22,095 bases of DNA from Streptomyces niger (GTDB lineage Bacteria; Actinomycetota; Actinomycetes; Streptomycetales; Streptomycetaceae), in the NCBI RefSeq assembly GCF_000718305.1, contig NZ_JOFQ01000043.1, positions 1 to 22,095 of the forward strand, read 5' to 3'. Made by a program: the position numbers and the translations under genes. Shown here piece by piece: positions 6,150-14,771 of the stretch. The notes beneath the pieces are model-generated. The model did not search any database. It worked only from the letters and a program-made list of their open reading frames with translations, and was not told the origin of the DNA. Position 1 is the first letter of the stretch. Every line of letters begins with the position of its first letter.

Positions 6150-8069
6150 GGTTGTGGTCGTCTCCTCGTGGGCGGCTCACGGCCGTTCCGTTGCCGGTCT
6201 GGTCGTACGGGGGGCTGCTGCCGTACGTGGGGGCGGGGTCGCGGTCGGTGCGCTGGGCAGCGGCCGCGTCGTAGGTGTCGTCGGCGAGGCTGATGCCGCG
6301 CCGGAAGGCGGCCATCAGGCCGGGGTCGTGCTCGGGTTCGGGACGGCCGGGCGTACGGGTGCCGCCGGGCGGGGTGGGGTCGCGCAGTTCGGGAACGAGG
6401 TGTTCCTGCTTGCGACGGCGGGGCAGGCTGGGCCGGTCGCCGGTGGACACGGGCGGGGGCGGGGGCAGGACGACGGGGCCGGGTTCCGGGGCCGCGGCGG
6501 CGGTGGGAGCGTCCGCCGCCGCGGCTCGGCCGCTGCCCGGGTCGCGCGCATCGGCGTGTGCGGCGTCCCGGCGCGGGTCGGTGGGTTCCGCGGGGGCGCC
6601 GGCCGTGCCGCGGTGCGCTGTGGTGGGGTGCGCGGTGGCGGTGACGGGCTGCGGGGCCGGCGGAGGCGGGGTGGGGGGGTCGGTGCGCGGCGGCGGGGGC
6701 GGCAGCAGGCCGGGGTCGCGGTCGGTGTGGCCGTTCGCGGTCCGCACGACGCGGCGGTGGCGGTCCGGTCGTCCTCGGCGGGCTCGTCGCCCAGCAGGCC
6801 CTGCGGCAGGATGAGGACGGCCTGGACGCCGCCGTAGATGTTGCTCTGGAGGCGGACGACGATGCCGTGCCGGCGGGCGAGCGAGGAGACCACGAAGAGG
6901 CCGATGCGGCCGTCGTTGAGGAGTTCGGCGACGTCGACGTGGTCGGGGTCGGCGAGCAGCGCGTTCATCCGGTCCTGCTCGTCCAGGTCCATGCCCAGGC
7001 CGCGGTCCTCGACCTCGACGGCGAGGCCCGCGGTGACCAGTTGGGCGCGGAGCAGGATGTGGGTGTGCGGCGCGGAGAAGACGGTGGCGTTCTCGACCAG
7101 CTCGGCGAGGAGGTGGATGACGTCGGCCACGGCGTGGCCGCGCAGGGTGCCCTCGATGGGTGGTACGAGCTTGACGCGCGGGTACTGCTCGACCTCGGCG
7201 ATGGAGGACCGCATGACCTCGGTCATGGTGACCGGGCGGCTCCACTGGCGGCGGGAGATGGCGCCGCCGAGGACGGCGAGGTTCTCGGCGTGCCGGCGGA
7301 TGCGGGTGGCGAGGTGGTCCACGTGGAAGAGGCCCTTGAGCAGGTCGGGGTCCTCCACCCGGTTCTCCAGCTCGTCGAGCAGCTCGATCTCGCGGTGCAC
7401 CAGGGACTGCAGGCGCCGGGCGAGGTTCACGAAGACCTCGACCTTCTGCTCGCTGCCGCTGGCGTTGCCGCGCGCGATGGCCACCGCGTCGATGACGGCG
7501 GTCTCGGCGGCGCGGCCGGCCGCGGCGACGTCGTGGAGAAGGAGGTCCAGGGAGTCGCCGGCGGGGCGGGGCAGGGGTTCGGGGGCGCGCTGTTGGAGCC
7601 ACTCCCCCTGGCGTACGCGGTGGACGAGGGCGTACAGGTCGGACTGGCTGCGGGCGCACACCTCGCGGAGGCGTGCGTAGCGTTGGACGGTGGCGCGGGC
7701 CTCGGCGGTGGCGGCGGCGCAGGCGACGGCGGTGACGCCGCACACGAGGGCGAAGCCGCAGCCGAGGACGGTCCATGCGGCGCCGCTCAGCGGCTGTCCG
7801 CCGGACCGGGCGACGAAGGCGGTCACGGCGGAGCAGGTGGCGGCGACGAGCAGGCAGGGCACGGCCGTGAGGCGGACGAGGCGGACGCGTATGACGGAGT
7901 CGGCGGCCGTCTCGCGGAGGGGTACGCGGCTGTGTCGGGCGCCTTCGCGCTCCCGCCGCCGTCCGGGCAGCGGTGCGGGAACCATTCCCCCCGTCCCCCG
8001 GGCCCCGTGGGAGTCGGAGGTGTCCTGGGGCACGTCGGTCCCCGTCCCCTGGGGAAATGCAGCAGGCAT
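6139..8069 (-). pseudogene. cvnA: CvnA, sensor histidine kinase-like protein, frame-shifted near 6740-6775
   Basis: From the ATG at 8069 (GGAGGG upstream) the protein has a basic N-terminus, two membrane segments (about 66-87 and 97-121) with almost no external loop, a coiled dimerisation region with FHVDHLATRIRRHAENL (249-264), and a HATPase domain with N-box ELVENAT (323-329), DRGLGM (355-360) and GRIGLFVV (387-394). After about residue 430 this frame degrades into Cys- and Arg-rich sequence. The -1 frame instead gives a proline-rich linker and the family's C-terminus (LPRRRKQEHLVPELRD and GLMAAFRRGISLADD), ending at 6139 and overlapping cvnB as expected. One base appears to be missing; third-position GC places the switch at about 6740-6775. 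The cause could be a sequencing error, a real mutation or, less likely, programmed shifting. It lacks the large external nitrate-sensing domain seen in longer conservon kinases. Confidence 0.85.
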
Positions 8070-8182
8070 CGGCGCCCTCCGGATCGGCCGTCGGCGGTTC
8101 GCGGAGCACGCACGCTAGTTGTTGGGGTGGGGCCGACCGGACGCACTTCGAGGTTTCGCTACCCCACGCCACCTTCCTGAGT

Positions 8183-8223
8183 GGCAGTTCCTCGTACGGC
8201 AGTGCGAGGGATGACGAACTGCC
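8183..8223. promoter_or_regulatory. Inverted repeat upstream of the conservon
   Basis: The half-sites GGCAGTTC (8183-8190) and GAACTGCC (8216-8223) flank a second nested pair, CTCG (8191-8194) and CGAG (8205-8208). The region lies about 115-155 bp upstream of the cvnA start, within the 245-bp interval to the metallo-hydrolase gene on the same strand. It could be an operator or the stem of a terminator for the upstream gene; no U-run follows on the minus strand. Confidence 0.35.
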
Positions 8224-8314
8224 GTTCGCAGCCCGGGTTTTCCTTCCCGGCGGTGCCGGACACGGCGGAGGCGGCGACCTGCCGGTCGCCGCCCCGCTCA
8301 CCGTCCGTCGTCCG

Positions 8315-9508
8315 TCACTCCCCCGCGGCCGGCGCGCTGCCCGCCCCGCTCGCCATCGCCGCGGGTCCCCTCGGCGGCCAGCACGGCCACCCGTGGGCCG
8401 GCGGTACGGCCACGGCCCGCCACCACGGCTCGACGGTGAATTCGTCGGCGGGCTCGAACGGCTTGCCGGGCACCGGCGCGGCGAGCTTCGCGCCGGCCGC
8501 CATGGCCGCCGCCGCGGTACGTTCCGCCGGCTCGGCCCACGGGTGCGGCGCGAGGTTGAAGGTGCCCCAGTGGATGGGCAGCAGGACGCCGGCGGGGTGG
8601 CCGCCGCCGAGGTCGAGGTGGGCGCGCAGGCCTTCCTCGGGCGTCATGTGGATGTCGGGCCAGAACTCCTCGCTGTACGCGCCGATCTGGATCATGGTGA
8701 GGTCGAACGGGCCGTGTGCCTGCCCGATCTCGGCGAAGCCGCTGAAGTAGCCGGTGTCGCCGCTGTGGTAGATCCGGTGCTCGGGCCCGGCGACCACCCA
8801 GGACGCCCACAGCGTGTGCTGCGGGCCGCGCAGCCCGCGCCCGCAGAAGTGCTGGGCCGGGGTGGCGGTCAGCGTCAGCTCGCCCACCCGGGTCGACTCG
8901 TGCCAGTCCAGCTCGGTGATGCGCGCCGGCGGTACGCCCCAGAACTCCAGGTCGGCGCCGATGCCCAGCGGCACCACGAAGGCGGTGCCGGAGTCGATCA
9001 GCGCCTGGATCGTCGGCATGTCGAGGTGGTCGTAGTGGTCGTGCGAGATGACGACGGCGTCGACCGGCGGCAGCTCCGCCAGCGGCAGCGGCACCGGGTG
9101 CAGCCGCCGGGGCCCGATCCAGCTGAACGGCGAGCAGCGCTCACCCCAGACGGGGTCGAACAGCACCCGCTGGCCGTCGATCTCCGCAAGCACACTGGAA
9201 TGGCCCATCCAGGTGATGCGCAGCCCGGAGGCGGGCGGCCGGCCCCGCTCGGCGGCGGTGGGCCGGTGCACCGGCACCTCGCCCACCGGGGACCTGCGCA
9301 GCCTGCCGTCCCGGTTGAGCTGCGTACGGACCATCGGCAGGGCCTGGCCCTGGCGCAGCTGCCGGGTGGCCACGGGATTGCGGAACTGTCCGTCCACGAA
9401 CTGCGGGGAGCGGCGGATCCTGGCCAGCCGCTCTCCAGTGGGCACGGCGCCGAAAGCGGCGGTGCGCCACGAGCCGGTACTCATGCGCCAAGAGCGGGGA
9501 GCGGTCAC
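8315..9508 (-). CDS. MBL-fold metallo-hydrolase, NAPE-PLD-like
   Basis: This 397-residue protein is like N-acyl-phosphatidylethanolamine phospholipase D. The metal ligands are visible: SHDHYDH (155-161), H220 (PAQHF), D251 (SGDTGY) and H313 (PIHWGT), with the family's DPVWGERCSPFSWIGPRR (118-135) before the first motif. Bacterial members hydrolyse phosphodiester or related lipid bonds, but the substrate here is not known. The start is uncertain: the GTG at 9508 follows GGAGGT at short spacing and is preferred; an in-frame ATG at 9484 lacks a ribosome site. No secretion signal is seen. The 174-bp gap to the acetyltransferase gene upstream holds nothing I can identify. Confidence 0.87.
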   Translation of the reverse strand: MTAPRSWRMSTGSWRTAAFGAVPTGERLARIRRSPQFVDGQFRNPVATRQLRQGQALPMVRTQLNRDGRLRRSPVGEVPVHRPTAAERGRPPASGLRITWMGHSSVLAEIDGQRVLFDPVWGERCSPFSWIGPRRLHPVPLPLAELPPVDAVVISHDHYDHLDMPTIQALIDSGTAFVVPLGIGADLEFWGVPPARITELDWHESTRVGELTLTATPAQHFCGRGLRGPQHTLWASWVVAGPEHRIYHSGDTGYFSGFAEIGQAHGPFDLTMIQIGAYSEEFWPDIHMTPEEGLRAHLDLGGGHPAGVLLPIHWGTFNLAPHPWAEPAERTAAAAMAAGAKLAAPVPGKPFEPADEFTVEPWWRAVAVPPAHGWPCWPPRGPAAMASGAGSAPAAGE

Positions 9509-9682
9509 GACACCTCCAGGTTCGGGACGGTCGGCGGAGCTGTGGGCCGGCGGCCCACGACGACCGCGGTGCCGCACCGCCCGGACACAACACCCTCACC
9601 CCCCTCGGGCAACCGCGCGACCGGCCCGGGCATTCCGCGTACCGCCGGACGGGTGATGAGTACCCCTGGATCGCCGGAGAAC

Positions 9683-10573
9683 TCATGACGACAACGGGCG
9701 GGATGGGTCGCCGGTTCCACAGGGGGCCGGCGGGAAGTCGTACCGGCGGTGGTCGCCGACCGGGCGGTAGCCGAGCCGCTCGTACAGGGCGGTGCTGGTG
9801 CGGTTGGCGGCGTCGGCGAAGAGGAGCACCTGGCCGGCGCCGGCCGCGAGCGCGGCGCGGGACACGGCGGCGCTGGCGCCTGCCGCGTAGCCGTTGCGGC
9901 GCAGCTCGGGCGGGGTGTAGACGGGGCCGACCCGGACCATGCCGGCGACGGTGCGGGTGCGGCTCGCGAAGGCCGCCGGGCGGCCGTCGGCCTCCCAGAG
10001 CGTGAGTCCGCCGTAGGACAGCCGGTCGGCGACGACGCCGGCGTGGCCGGACGGCTCGCCGCCGCTCTCCCGGGCGAACTCTCCCCACCAGTCCATCACA
10101 AGGTCCCGGTCGGCCGCGGTGGCGGGGCGGGCGCGGCCGCGGGGCGCCGGGTCGGGCGGGGCGGGCTCGCCCAGGCGGTAGAGCGTGAGGTGCGTACGGA
10201 GCCGCGCCGTACGGCCTGTGCGGCGCTCCCAGGCGGCGGTGAAGGCGTCGGCTGCGGCCCGTGTGCCGTTGGCCCCGCCGACCGGCTCCGGGCCCGCGGC
10301 GAGCACGTCCAGGAGGGCGGCGGCCGCCCGGCCCGGCATCGCGGAGAGCAGCGGCGGGCGCGACGGGGTCCACACGAAGGCGGCCGCCGTGCGACCGTCC
10401 GGGCCGGGCCACCAGCCGTACCGCGGTGGCCGGTCGCCGTAGGCCGCCGGGCCCGACGCCGCCAGCGTGGCGGTGACACCCAGCAGCTGGGTGTGCTCGG
10501 CGGGGCGGGCCCGCAGGAAGTCGCCCGCCGCGGTCAGGAACGTGTCGAGGTCGTGCGTCGTCGTCCAGTCCAT
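9683..10573 (-). CDS. GNAT family N-acetyltransferase
   Basis: The product is 296 residues. The C-terminal GNAT domain (about 147-280) has the acetyl-CoA-binding motif VGPVYTPPELRRNGYAAG (215-232) and a conserved ALYERLGYRPVGD (262-274). The N-terminal 140 residues are an actinobacterial extension that may be a degenerate second acetyltransferase-like fold. The acceptor substrate cannot be predicted. The ATG at 10573 has only a weak ribosome site. The gene lies 42 bp after the alkB stop on the same strand, so the two may be co-transcribed. Confidence 0.88.
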   Translation of the reverse strand: MDWTTTHDLDTFLTAAGDFLRARPAEHTQLLGVTATLAASGPAAYGDRPPRYGWWPGPDGRTAAAFVWTPSRPPLLSAMPGRAAAALLDVLAAGPEPVGGANGTRAAADAFTAAWERRTGRTARLRTHLTLYRLGEPAPPDPAPRGRARPATAADRDLVMDWWGEFARESGGEPSGHAGVVADRLSYGGLTLWEADGRPAAFASRTRTVAGMVRVGPVYTPPELRRNGYAAGASAAVSRAALAAGAGQVLLFADAANRTSTALYERLGYRPVGDHRRYDFPPAPCGTGDPSRPLSS

Positions 10574-10615
10574 GGTCCAGCGTGCCGTCCGGTGCGGCCG
10601 GCACGCATCCGGTTT

Positions 10616-11392
10616 TCAGCTACGGGCGGGGCGGTCCAGGGCGCCGGCGCGGAGGGTGAGGTTCAGCCGGCCGCGCAGGCCGAGCGCGGCGGGCGCGGTG
10701 CCGGGCGCGGTGCGGGGCACGCCGTGGTACGCCCACCGGGCGGGGCCGCCGAACACGAAGAGGTCGCCGCTGCGCAGCTCCACGTCGGTCCAGGGCCGGT
10801 TCCTGGTTTCGGTGTTGCCGAAGCGGAAGACGCAGGTGTCACCGAGGCTGACGGAGACGACGGGCGCGTCGGTGCGCTCGTCGATGTCCTGGTGCATGCC
10901 CATCCGGGCGGTGTCGTCGTAGAAGTTGACCAGCGCGATGTCGTACGGCGCGCCGGGCGCGTACGGTGCCGCGGCGGCTCCCCCGCCGTACGCCGCGCGC
11001 AGCGCCCGGTCCGCGAGGGCCCGGAGACGGTCGGGGAAGGGCTTCACGGGTGCGCCGTCGCCGTCCACGACGGTACGGGTGTAGGCGTACGGGTAGGAGT
11101 GGCCGGGGCAGTCGGGATTGTGGCGGACCGCCCGGCCGCAGTCCGGGCACCGGGGCACCGCGCTCCAGTGCCACCCCAGGCAGACCTGCCGGACGGACAT
11201 CACGCCGCCGCCCGGGGTCCGCACGGTGCGCAGCCCGGCCGGCGGTCTCGCCCAGTCGCGGCAGGCGGCCAGCAGTTCCCGCTGCTCCGCCGCGTCCAGC
11301 CAGTCCGGTACGTGCACCGCGCCGGGTGCCACCTCGGTCCGCTCGCGCGGGAACGCCTCGCGCGGGAACAGTCCGTCCGCTTCGCCCTCCAT
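10616..11392 (-). CDS. alkB: AlkB-type 2OG-Fe(II) dioxygenase with Cys/His insertion
   Basis: This 258-residue protein is of the AlkB family, which oxidatively dealkylates 1-methyladenine and 3-methylcytosine in nucleic acids using Fe(II) and 2-oxoglutarate. Iron ligands H167 and D169 (MHQDID) and H223 (WAYHGV) are present, as are R242 and R248 (RGRLNLTLR), which bind 2-oxoglutarate and fix the core. The substrate-lid motif CLGWHW (71-76) is followed by about 22 extra residues with C82-x2-C85 and C95-x2-H98 before YPYAYTRT, where most relatives, as I recall them, continue directly. This could be a zinc knuckle. The ATG at 11392 is preceded by a G-rich site (GGGGGAAG). The gene is divergent from the PfkB kinase. 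Confidence 0.92.
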   Translation of the reverse strand: MEGEADGLFPREAFPRERTEVAPGAVHVPDWLDAAEQRELLAACRDWARPPAGLRTVRTPGGGVMSVRQVCLGWHWSAVPRCPDCGRAVRHNPDCPGHSYPYAYTRTVVDGDGAPVKPFPDRLRALADRALRAAYGGGAAAAPYAPGAPYDIALVNFYDDTARMGMHQDIDERTDAPVVSVSLGDTCVFRFGNTETRNRPWTDVELRSGDLFVFGGPARWAYHGVPRTAPGTAPAALGLRGRLNLTLRAGALDRPARS

Positions 11393-11699
11393 GCGTCCAT
11401 CTTCCCCCTGCTCCGCGAGGCATCGGGTATCGGCCAAGTGGGGCGGTGGCCGGCGCGCTGCGGCGGGGTGCGGCGCGAGCTGAGCGGCACGCCGGGGCCC
11501 GGGCCGCGGGACGGGCCGGGTGGGGCGGGTGCGGGGCGGGGGTTGTCCGGAAAACGGTGGTGGCGGGGGCGCGGGGCACGTCTCAGCGAGTGACGGGGTA
11601 GTGACTTGGCGTTGTCCGGGGAGTGTGGCGTTTACACTCCCCGGAGCGGCCCCCGATGGGCCGTTATCGGTTTCACCAGCCAGGGATTCAAGGACACTT
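11393..11699. other. Divergent intergenic region alkB / pfkB-like kinase
   Basis: This stretch of about 307 bp carries no gene. The alkB-proximal half is GC-rich with no clear promoter. The kinase-proximal part has a perfect dyad (11615-11645) and a good ribosome site (AAGGA at 11690-11694). Confidence 0.5.
11615..11645 (+). promoter_or_regulatory. Perfect 12-bp dyad upstream of sugar kinase
   Basis: TCCGGGGAGTGT (11615-11626) and ACACTCCCCGGA (11634-11645) are exact complements around the 7-nt spacer GGCGTTT. TACACT at 11633-11638 looks like a -10 hexamer, with TTGTCC at 11612-11617 as a possible -35 (15-bp spacer, shorter than ideal). If so, the dyad would overlap the promoter and could be an operator. 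In RNA it could instead form a stable leader hairpin about 55 nt before the GTG. Confidence 0.5.
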
Positions 11700-12683
11700 G
11701 TGACATTCCAGCAGGGAATCCAGCAGGACACCCGGCCGAGCCAGCCGTACGACGTGCTGGTCGTCGGTGGATCGGGTGTGGACACGATCGTCCGGGTCGG
11801 CGCGCTGCCGGTGCCGCAGGGCGACTCCTTCGCCGTACCGCCGATCCGGGAGTGGGCCGGGCATACGGGTACGGGCGTCGCGCTGGGCTGTGCGGCGCTC
11901 GGACTGTCCACCGCGTTCGTGGACTTCATCGGCGCGGACCACGAGGGTGAGCTGGTCAAGGAGCGGCTGCGGGGCACCGGCGTCGACTTCGATCCGATGA
12001 TCTCGCCGCACGGGACGCGCCGCGCGGTGAACCTCGTCTCCCCGGACGGCCGCCGCACGTCGTTCTACGACGGCCGGGACCCGCTCGACCTGCGGATGCC
12101 GGCCGAGCACTACCTCCCGTACCTGCGCAGGACCCGGCACGTGCATCTGTCGATCATGCACTTCGCGCGGTTCCTCTTCGACGACATCCGGGAGCTGGGC
12201 GTCCCGGTCTCCACCGACCTGCACGACTGGGACGGGCTGGCCGACCACCACCGGGAGTTCGCGCTCCGCTCGGACCTGGTGTTCCTGAGCGCGGCGGGCG
12301 CCGGAGAGCGGATCGCCGCGGTGATGCGGGAGATCCTGCGGGAGGGCCGGGCCGAGGCGGTGATCGCGACGGCGGGCGCGGGCGGCGCGTACCTCCTCAC
12401 GCCGGACGACTCCACCCCGCGGCACGTGCCCGCCGCGGTGCCGGCGGCGCCGGTGGTGGACAGCAACGGCGCGGGTGACGCGTTCGTGTGCGGCTTCCTG
12501 CACGGCCGGCTGGCCGGCCGGGACCTGGAGGAGTGCGCCCGGTGGGGGACGCTGGCGGGCGCGCACGCCTGTACGTCGGAGGGCACGCACACGGCGCTCA
12601 TCACGGCGGAGGAGCTGCAGGCGGCCGCGGCGGAAGAGGAGGAGCCCGCCGTGGAGCTGCGGACCCCCTCGCTCACCCCGTGA
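11700..12683 (+). CDS. PfkB/ribokinase family sugar kinase
   Basis: This 327-residue protein is of the PfkB (ribokinase) family, which phosphorylates sugars or nucleosides with ATP. The N-terminal VVGGSGVDTIVRVG (21-34), the substrate-site segment EWAGHTGTGVALG (51-63) and the ATP/anion-hole signature DSNGAGDAF (254-262, base D260) are present. The usual GG in the first signature is AGHTGTG here, a common variant. The sugar is not predictable. The start is the GTG at 11700, chosen because AAGGA lies 5 nt upstream; the frame is open further upstream but without family sequence. The acidic tail (AAAAEEEE) is unremarkable. Its stop is only 3 nt from the convergent methyltransferase stop, with no room for a terminator between them. 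Confidence 0.9.
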   Translation: MTFQQGIQQDTRPSQPYDVLVVGGSGVDTIVRVGALPVPQGDSFAVPPIREWAGHTGTGVALGCAALGLSTAFVDFIGADHEGELVKERLRGTGVDFDPMISPHGTRRAVNLVSPDGRRTSFYDGRDPLDLRMPAEHYLPYLRRTRHVHLSIMHFARFLFDDIRELGVPVSTDLHDWDGLADHHREFALRSDLVFLSAAGAGERIAAVMREILREGRAEAVIATAGAGGAYLLTPDDSTPRHVPAAVPAAPVVDSNGAGDAFVCGFLHGRLAGRDLEECARWGTLAGAHACTSEGTHTALITAEELQAAAAEEEEPAVELRTPSLTP

Positions 12684-12686
12684 GCT

Positions 12687-13556
12687 TCACTCCTTGATGC
12701 CCACACCGCCGTAGAAGATGGTGTTGTTGATCTCCTCGGCGGTGGGCACGGGACCGTCCGGGCGCCACAGCGGGACCCGGACGACGCCGGGCTCCTGGAG
12801 CCGGAACGGGCCGAAGAGCCGCTCGACCGCCGCCTTGCCGCGGAGGTTGAGGGTGGCGGTGGCGTTCTTGTAGACGTTCAGCACGTCGTCCCGCGCCGCC
12901 TCGTCCGTACGGCCCTGCTCGTAGGCCTCGTACGGCTCGCCCGTGGCGTGGGAGAGGATCAGCCTGCTGCCGGCGGGCAGGGCGTCCGCGAGGGTCGTGA
13001 CCACCCCGGCCGGGTCCTCGTCGTCGCGCACGAAGTGCAGTACGGCGACGAGCAGGACGGCCACCGGCCGGTCGAAGTCGATGAGCGCGTGGACCACCGG
13101 GTCGGCCAGCAGCTTCGCCGGGTCGCGGACGTCACCGAGGACGAAGCCGGTGCCGGGCGCCGAGGTGAGCCGGGCGCCCGCGTGGGTGGCGACGATCGGG
13201 TCGTTGTCCGCGTAGACGACCCGGGCGTCCGGGGCGCTCTCGCGGGCGACCTCGTGGGTGTTGGGCGAGGTGGGGATGCCCGTGCCGAGGTCGAGGAACT
13301 GCTCGATGCCGCTGTCGGCCGCGTCCCGGACGGCGCGCTGCATGAAGGCGCGGTTGGCGCGGGCGCTGTCGCGGATCTGCGGGTGCACGCGGATCACCCG
13401 GTCGGCCGCCTCGCGGTCGACCTCGTAGTTGTCCCAGCCGCCGAGGTAGTAGTCGTACATCCGGGCCGGGTGCGGCCGGCTGGTGTCGATCTCCTCCACG
13501 GTGAAGCCGCGGTCCGCCGCGGGGTCACCGTGCGCCGGGAAAACGATGTCGCTCAC
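12687..13556 (-). CDS. DUF574 SAM-dependent methyltransferase
   Basis: This 289-residue protein is of the actinobacterial DUF574 (S-adenosyl methyltransferase) family. The hallmark segments are ARMYDYYLGGWDNYEVDR (31-48), the SAM motif FLDLGTGIPTSPNTHEVA (87-104) and VYADNDP (114-120), followed by VAVLLVAVLHF. The substrate of the family is not known to me. GTG at 13556 was chosen because it forms a GTGA overlap with the DUF397 stop and follows GAGGA; an ATG seven codons upstream is possible. Coupling to DUF397 and the XRE regulator suggests that it acts in that regulatory module rather than in general metabolism. Confidence 0.9.
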   Translation of the reverse strand: MSDIVFPAHGDPAADRGFTVEEIDTSRPHPARMYDYYLGGWDNYEVDREAADRVIRVHPQIRDSARANRAFMQRAVRDAADSGIEQFLDLGTGIPTSPNTHEVARESAPDARVVYADNDPIVATHAGARLTSAPGTGFVLGDVRDPAKLLADPVVHALIDFDRPVAVLLVAVLHFVRDDEDPAGVVTTLADALPAGSRLILSHATGEPYEAYEQGRTDEAARDDVLNVYKNATATLNLRGKAAVERLFGPFRLQEPGVVRVPLWRPDGPVPTAEEINNTIFYGGVGIKE

Positions 13557-13825
13557 GCCGTCCTCATCTCTCCGCATCCACAGGGCGCGAACAGGAAGTC
13601 GGCCTCGCCGGCCTTCGCGCCGCGGATGAAACTCTCGATCTCGCCGTGGGTGTAGATCAGTGCCGGGCCGTTGGGGTCGGTGGACTGGCGCAGCGCCACC
13701 CGGCCGTCCTGCAGTCTCATCGCCTCGACGCACTCGCCGCCGTTGCCGCCGCTCCACGGCTTGTGCCAGCCCTCATTGCCCAGTTCGCTGGCGGGCATGC
13801 CGTTGTAGATGCGTATGCGATCCAT
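13553..13825 (-). CDS. DUF397 protein
   Basis: This 90-residue protein has the DUF397 pattern: W-x-K/P-x-W followed by SGGNGGECVEA (25-35), DGRVALRQSTDPNGPALIYT and a C-terminal helix. A cysteine-rich tail (FAPCGCGEM) is unusual and might bind metal. DUF397 proteins are small partners of XRE/DUF5753 regulators in Streptomyces (the whiJ/bldB-type loci that influence development). The gene starts 3 nt after the XRE stop and overlaps the methyltransferase start by 4 nt, so the three are translated together. Confidence 0.9.
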   Translation of the reverse strand: MDRIRIYNGMPASELGNEGWHKPWSGGNGGECVEAMRLQDGRVALRQSTDPNGPALIYTHGEIESFIRGAKAGEADFLFAPCGCGEMRTA

Positions 13826-13828
13826 GGT

Positions 13829-14695
13829 TCAGATCTCCTTGCGAAAGCCACTCAAGAGGGCTGCGGTGCGGTGTGCGGGTGCGGCCTGGGCGCACATCCG
13901 GTCCAGCGCCTCCAGGAACTGGGAGACATCGCCGCGCTGGTCGAAGTACACGGCGCCGACCAGGCTCTCCGCGTACGCGATGTCGGGCAGCTCCGGGATG
14001 GGGAACCGGAAGATGTGGAACGGCCCGTACATGGCGGGGTGCGGGCCGGCGGCGAACGGGATGACCTGCAGCCGGACGTTGGGCATCTCGGTGGCCTCGA
14101 TCAGCCGGTCGAGTTGCTCGCGCATGACCTCGGGGCCGCCGACCGGGCGGCGCAGGACCGTTTCATCCAGGACCGTCCAGAGCGTCGGCGCGTTGTCGCG
14201 GCGGAGCAGCGACTGCCGTTCCAAGCGCAGGTCGACGGAGCGGTCGATCTCCTCGACGGAGGCGTGCGGCATGCCGGCGCGCAGCACGGCGCGCGCGTAG
14301 CCCTCGGTCTGCAGGAGGCCGGGGATGTAGTGCGGCTGGTAGGCGCGGATGAGGTTGGCGGCGCTCTCCAGGCTGACGTACGCGCTGAACCAGTCCGGCA
14401 GGACGTCCCGGAAGCGGTGCCACCAGCCGGGGCGGTTGGCCTCCCGGGCGAGGGCGATGAAGGTCTCGCTCTCCTCGGCGTCGGTGACGCCGTAGGTGGT
14501 GAGCAGCTTCTCCACGTAGGGGATCTTGAGGCCCACCTCGGCCTTCTCCATGCGGCGCACGGTCGCATGCGTGACGTCGAGGGCGTCGGCGGCCTGTTCG
14601 AAGGTGAGTCCGGCCTTCTCGCGAAGGTCCTGCAGCCTCTTGCCGAGGACGACCCGCAGGACGGTCGGGGCACCGCCCGACCGTGCGTCCACCAC
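13829..14695 (-). CDS. XRE-family regulator with DUF5753 domain
   Basis: The protein has 288 residues: an N-terminal helix-turn-helix (about 16-72, LGKRLQDLREKAGLTFEQAADALDV with recognition helix HATVRRMEKAEVG), then a DUF5753 domain (about 95-280) with the family sequence AYQPHYIPGLLQTEGYARAVL. This is the WhiJ-like architecture of Streptomyces, in which the regulator pairs with a DUF397 protein. The GTG start is supported by GGAGGAG about 7 nt upstream. The 19-bp palindrome at 14772-14790 lies about 80 bp upstream in the divergent promoter region and is the obvious candidate operator. First gene of the XRE-DUF397-DUF574 operon. Confidence 0.92.
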   Translation of the reverse strand: MVDARSGGAPTVLRVVLGKRLQDLREKAGLTFEQAADALDVTHATVRRMEKAEVGLKIPYVEKLLTTYGVTDAEESETFIALAREANRPGWWHRFRDVLPDWFSAYVSLESAANLIRAYQPHYIPGLLQTEGYARAVLRAGMPHASVEEIDRSVDLRLERQSLLRRDNAPTLWTVLDETVLRRPVGGPEVMREQLDRLIEATEMPNVRLQVIPFAAGPHPAMYGPFHIFRFPIPELPDIAYAESLVGAVYFDQRGDVSQFLEALDRMCAQAAPAHRTAALLSGFRKEI

Positions 14696-14771
14696 TTGTG
14701 ATCTCCTCCAACCGAGTTGCGTGGTCAGCAGTGTGTCATGCCATCAGAAGTGCGAACAGACTGCGATGTCG

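Noticed and set aside
6867..8180. Plus-strand frame of 437 codons opposite cvnA
   Set aside because: Val/Gly/Asp-rich mirror of the kinase gene without recognisable domains.
11520..11699. N-terminal extension of the PfkB kinase
   Set aside because: The extra sequence runs through the 12-bp dyad and is unlike the family; AAGGA supports the GTG at 11700.
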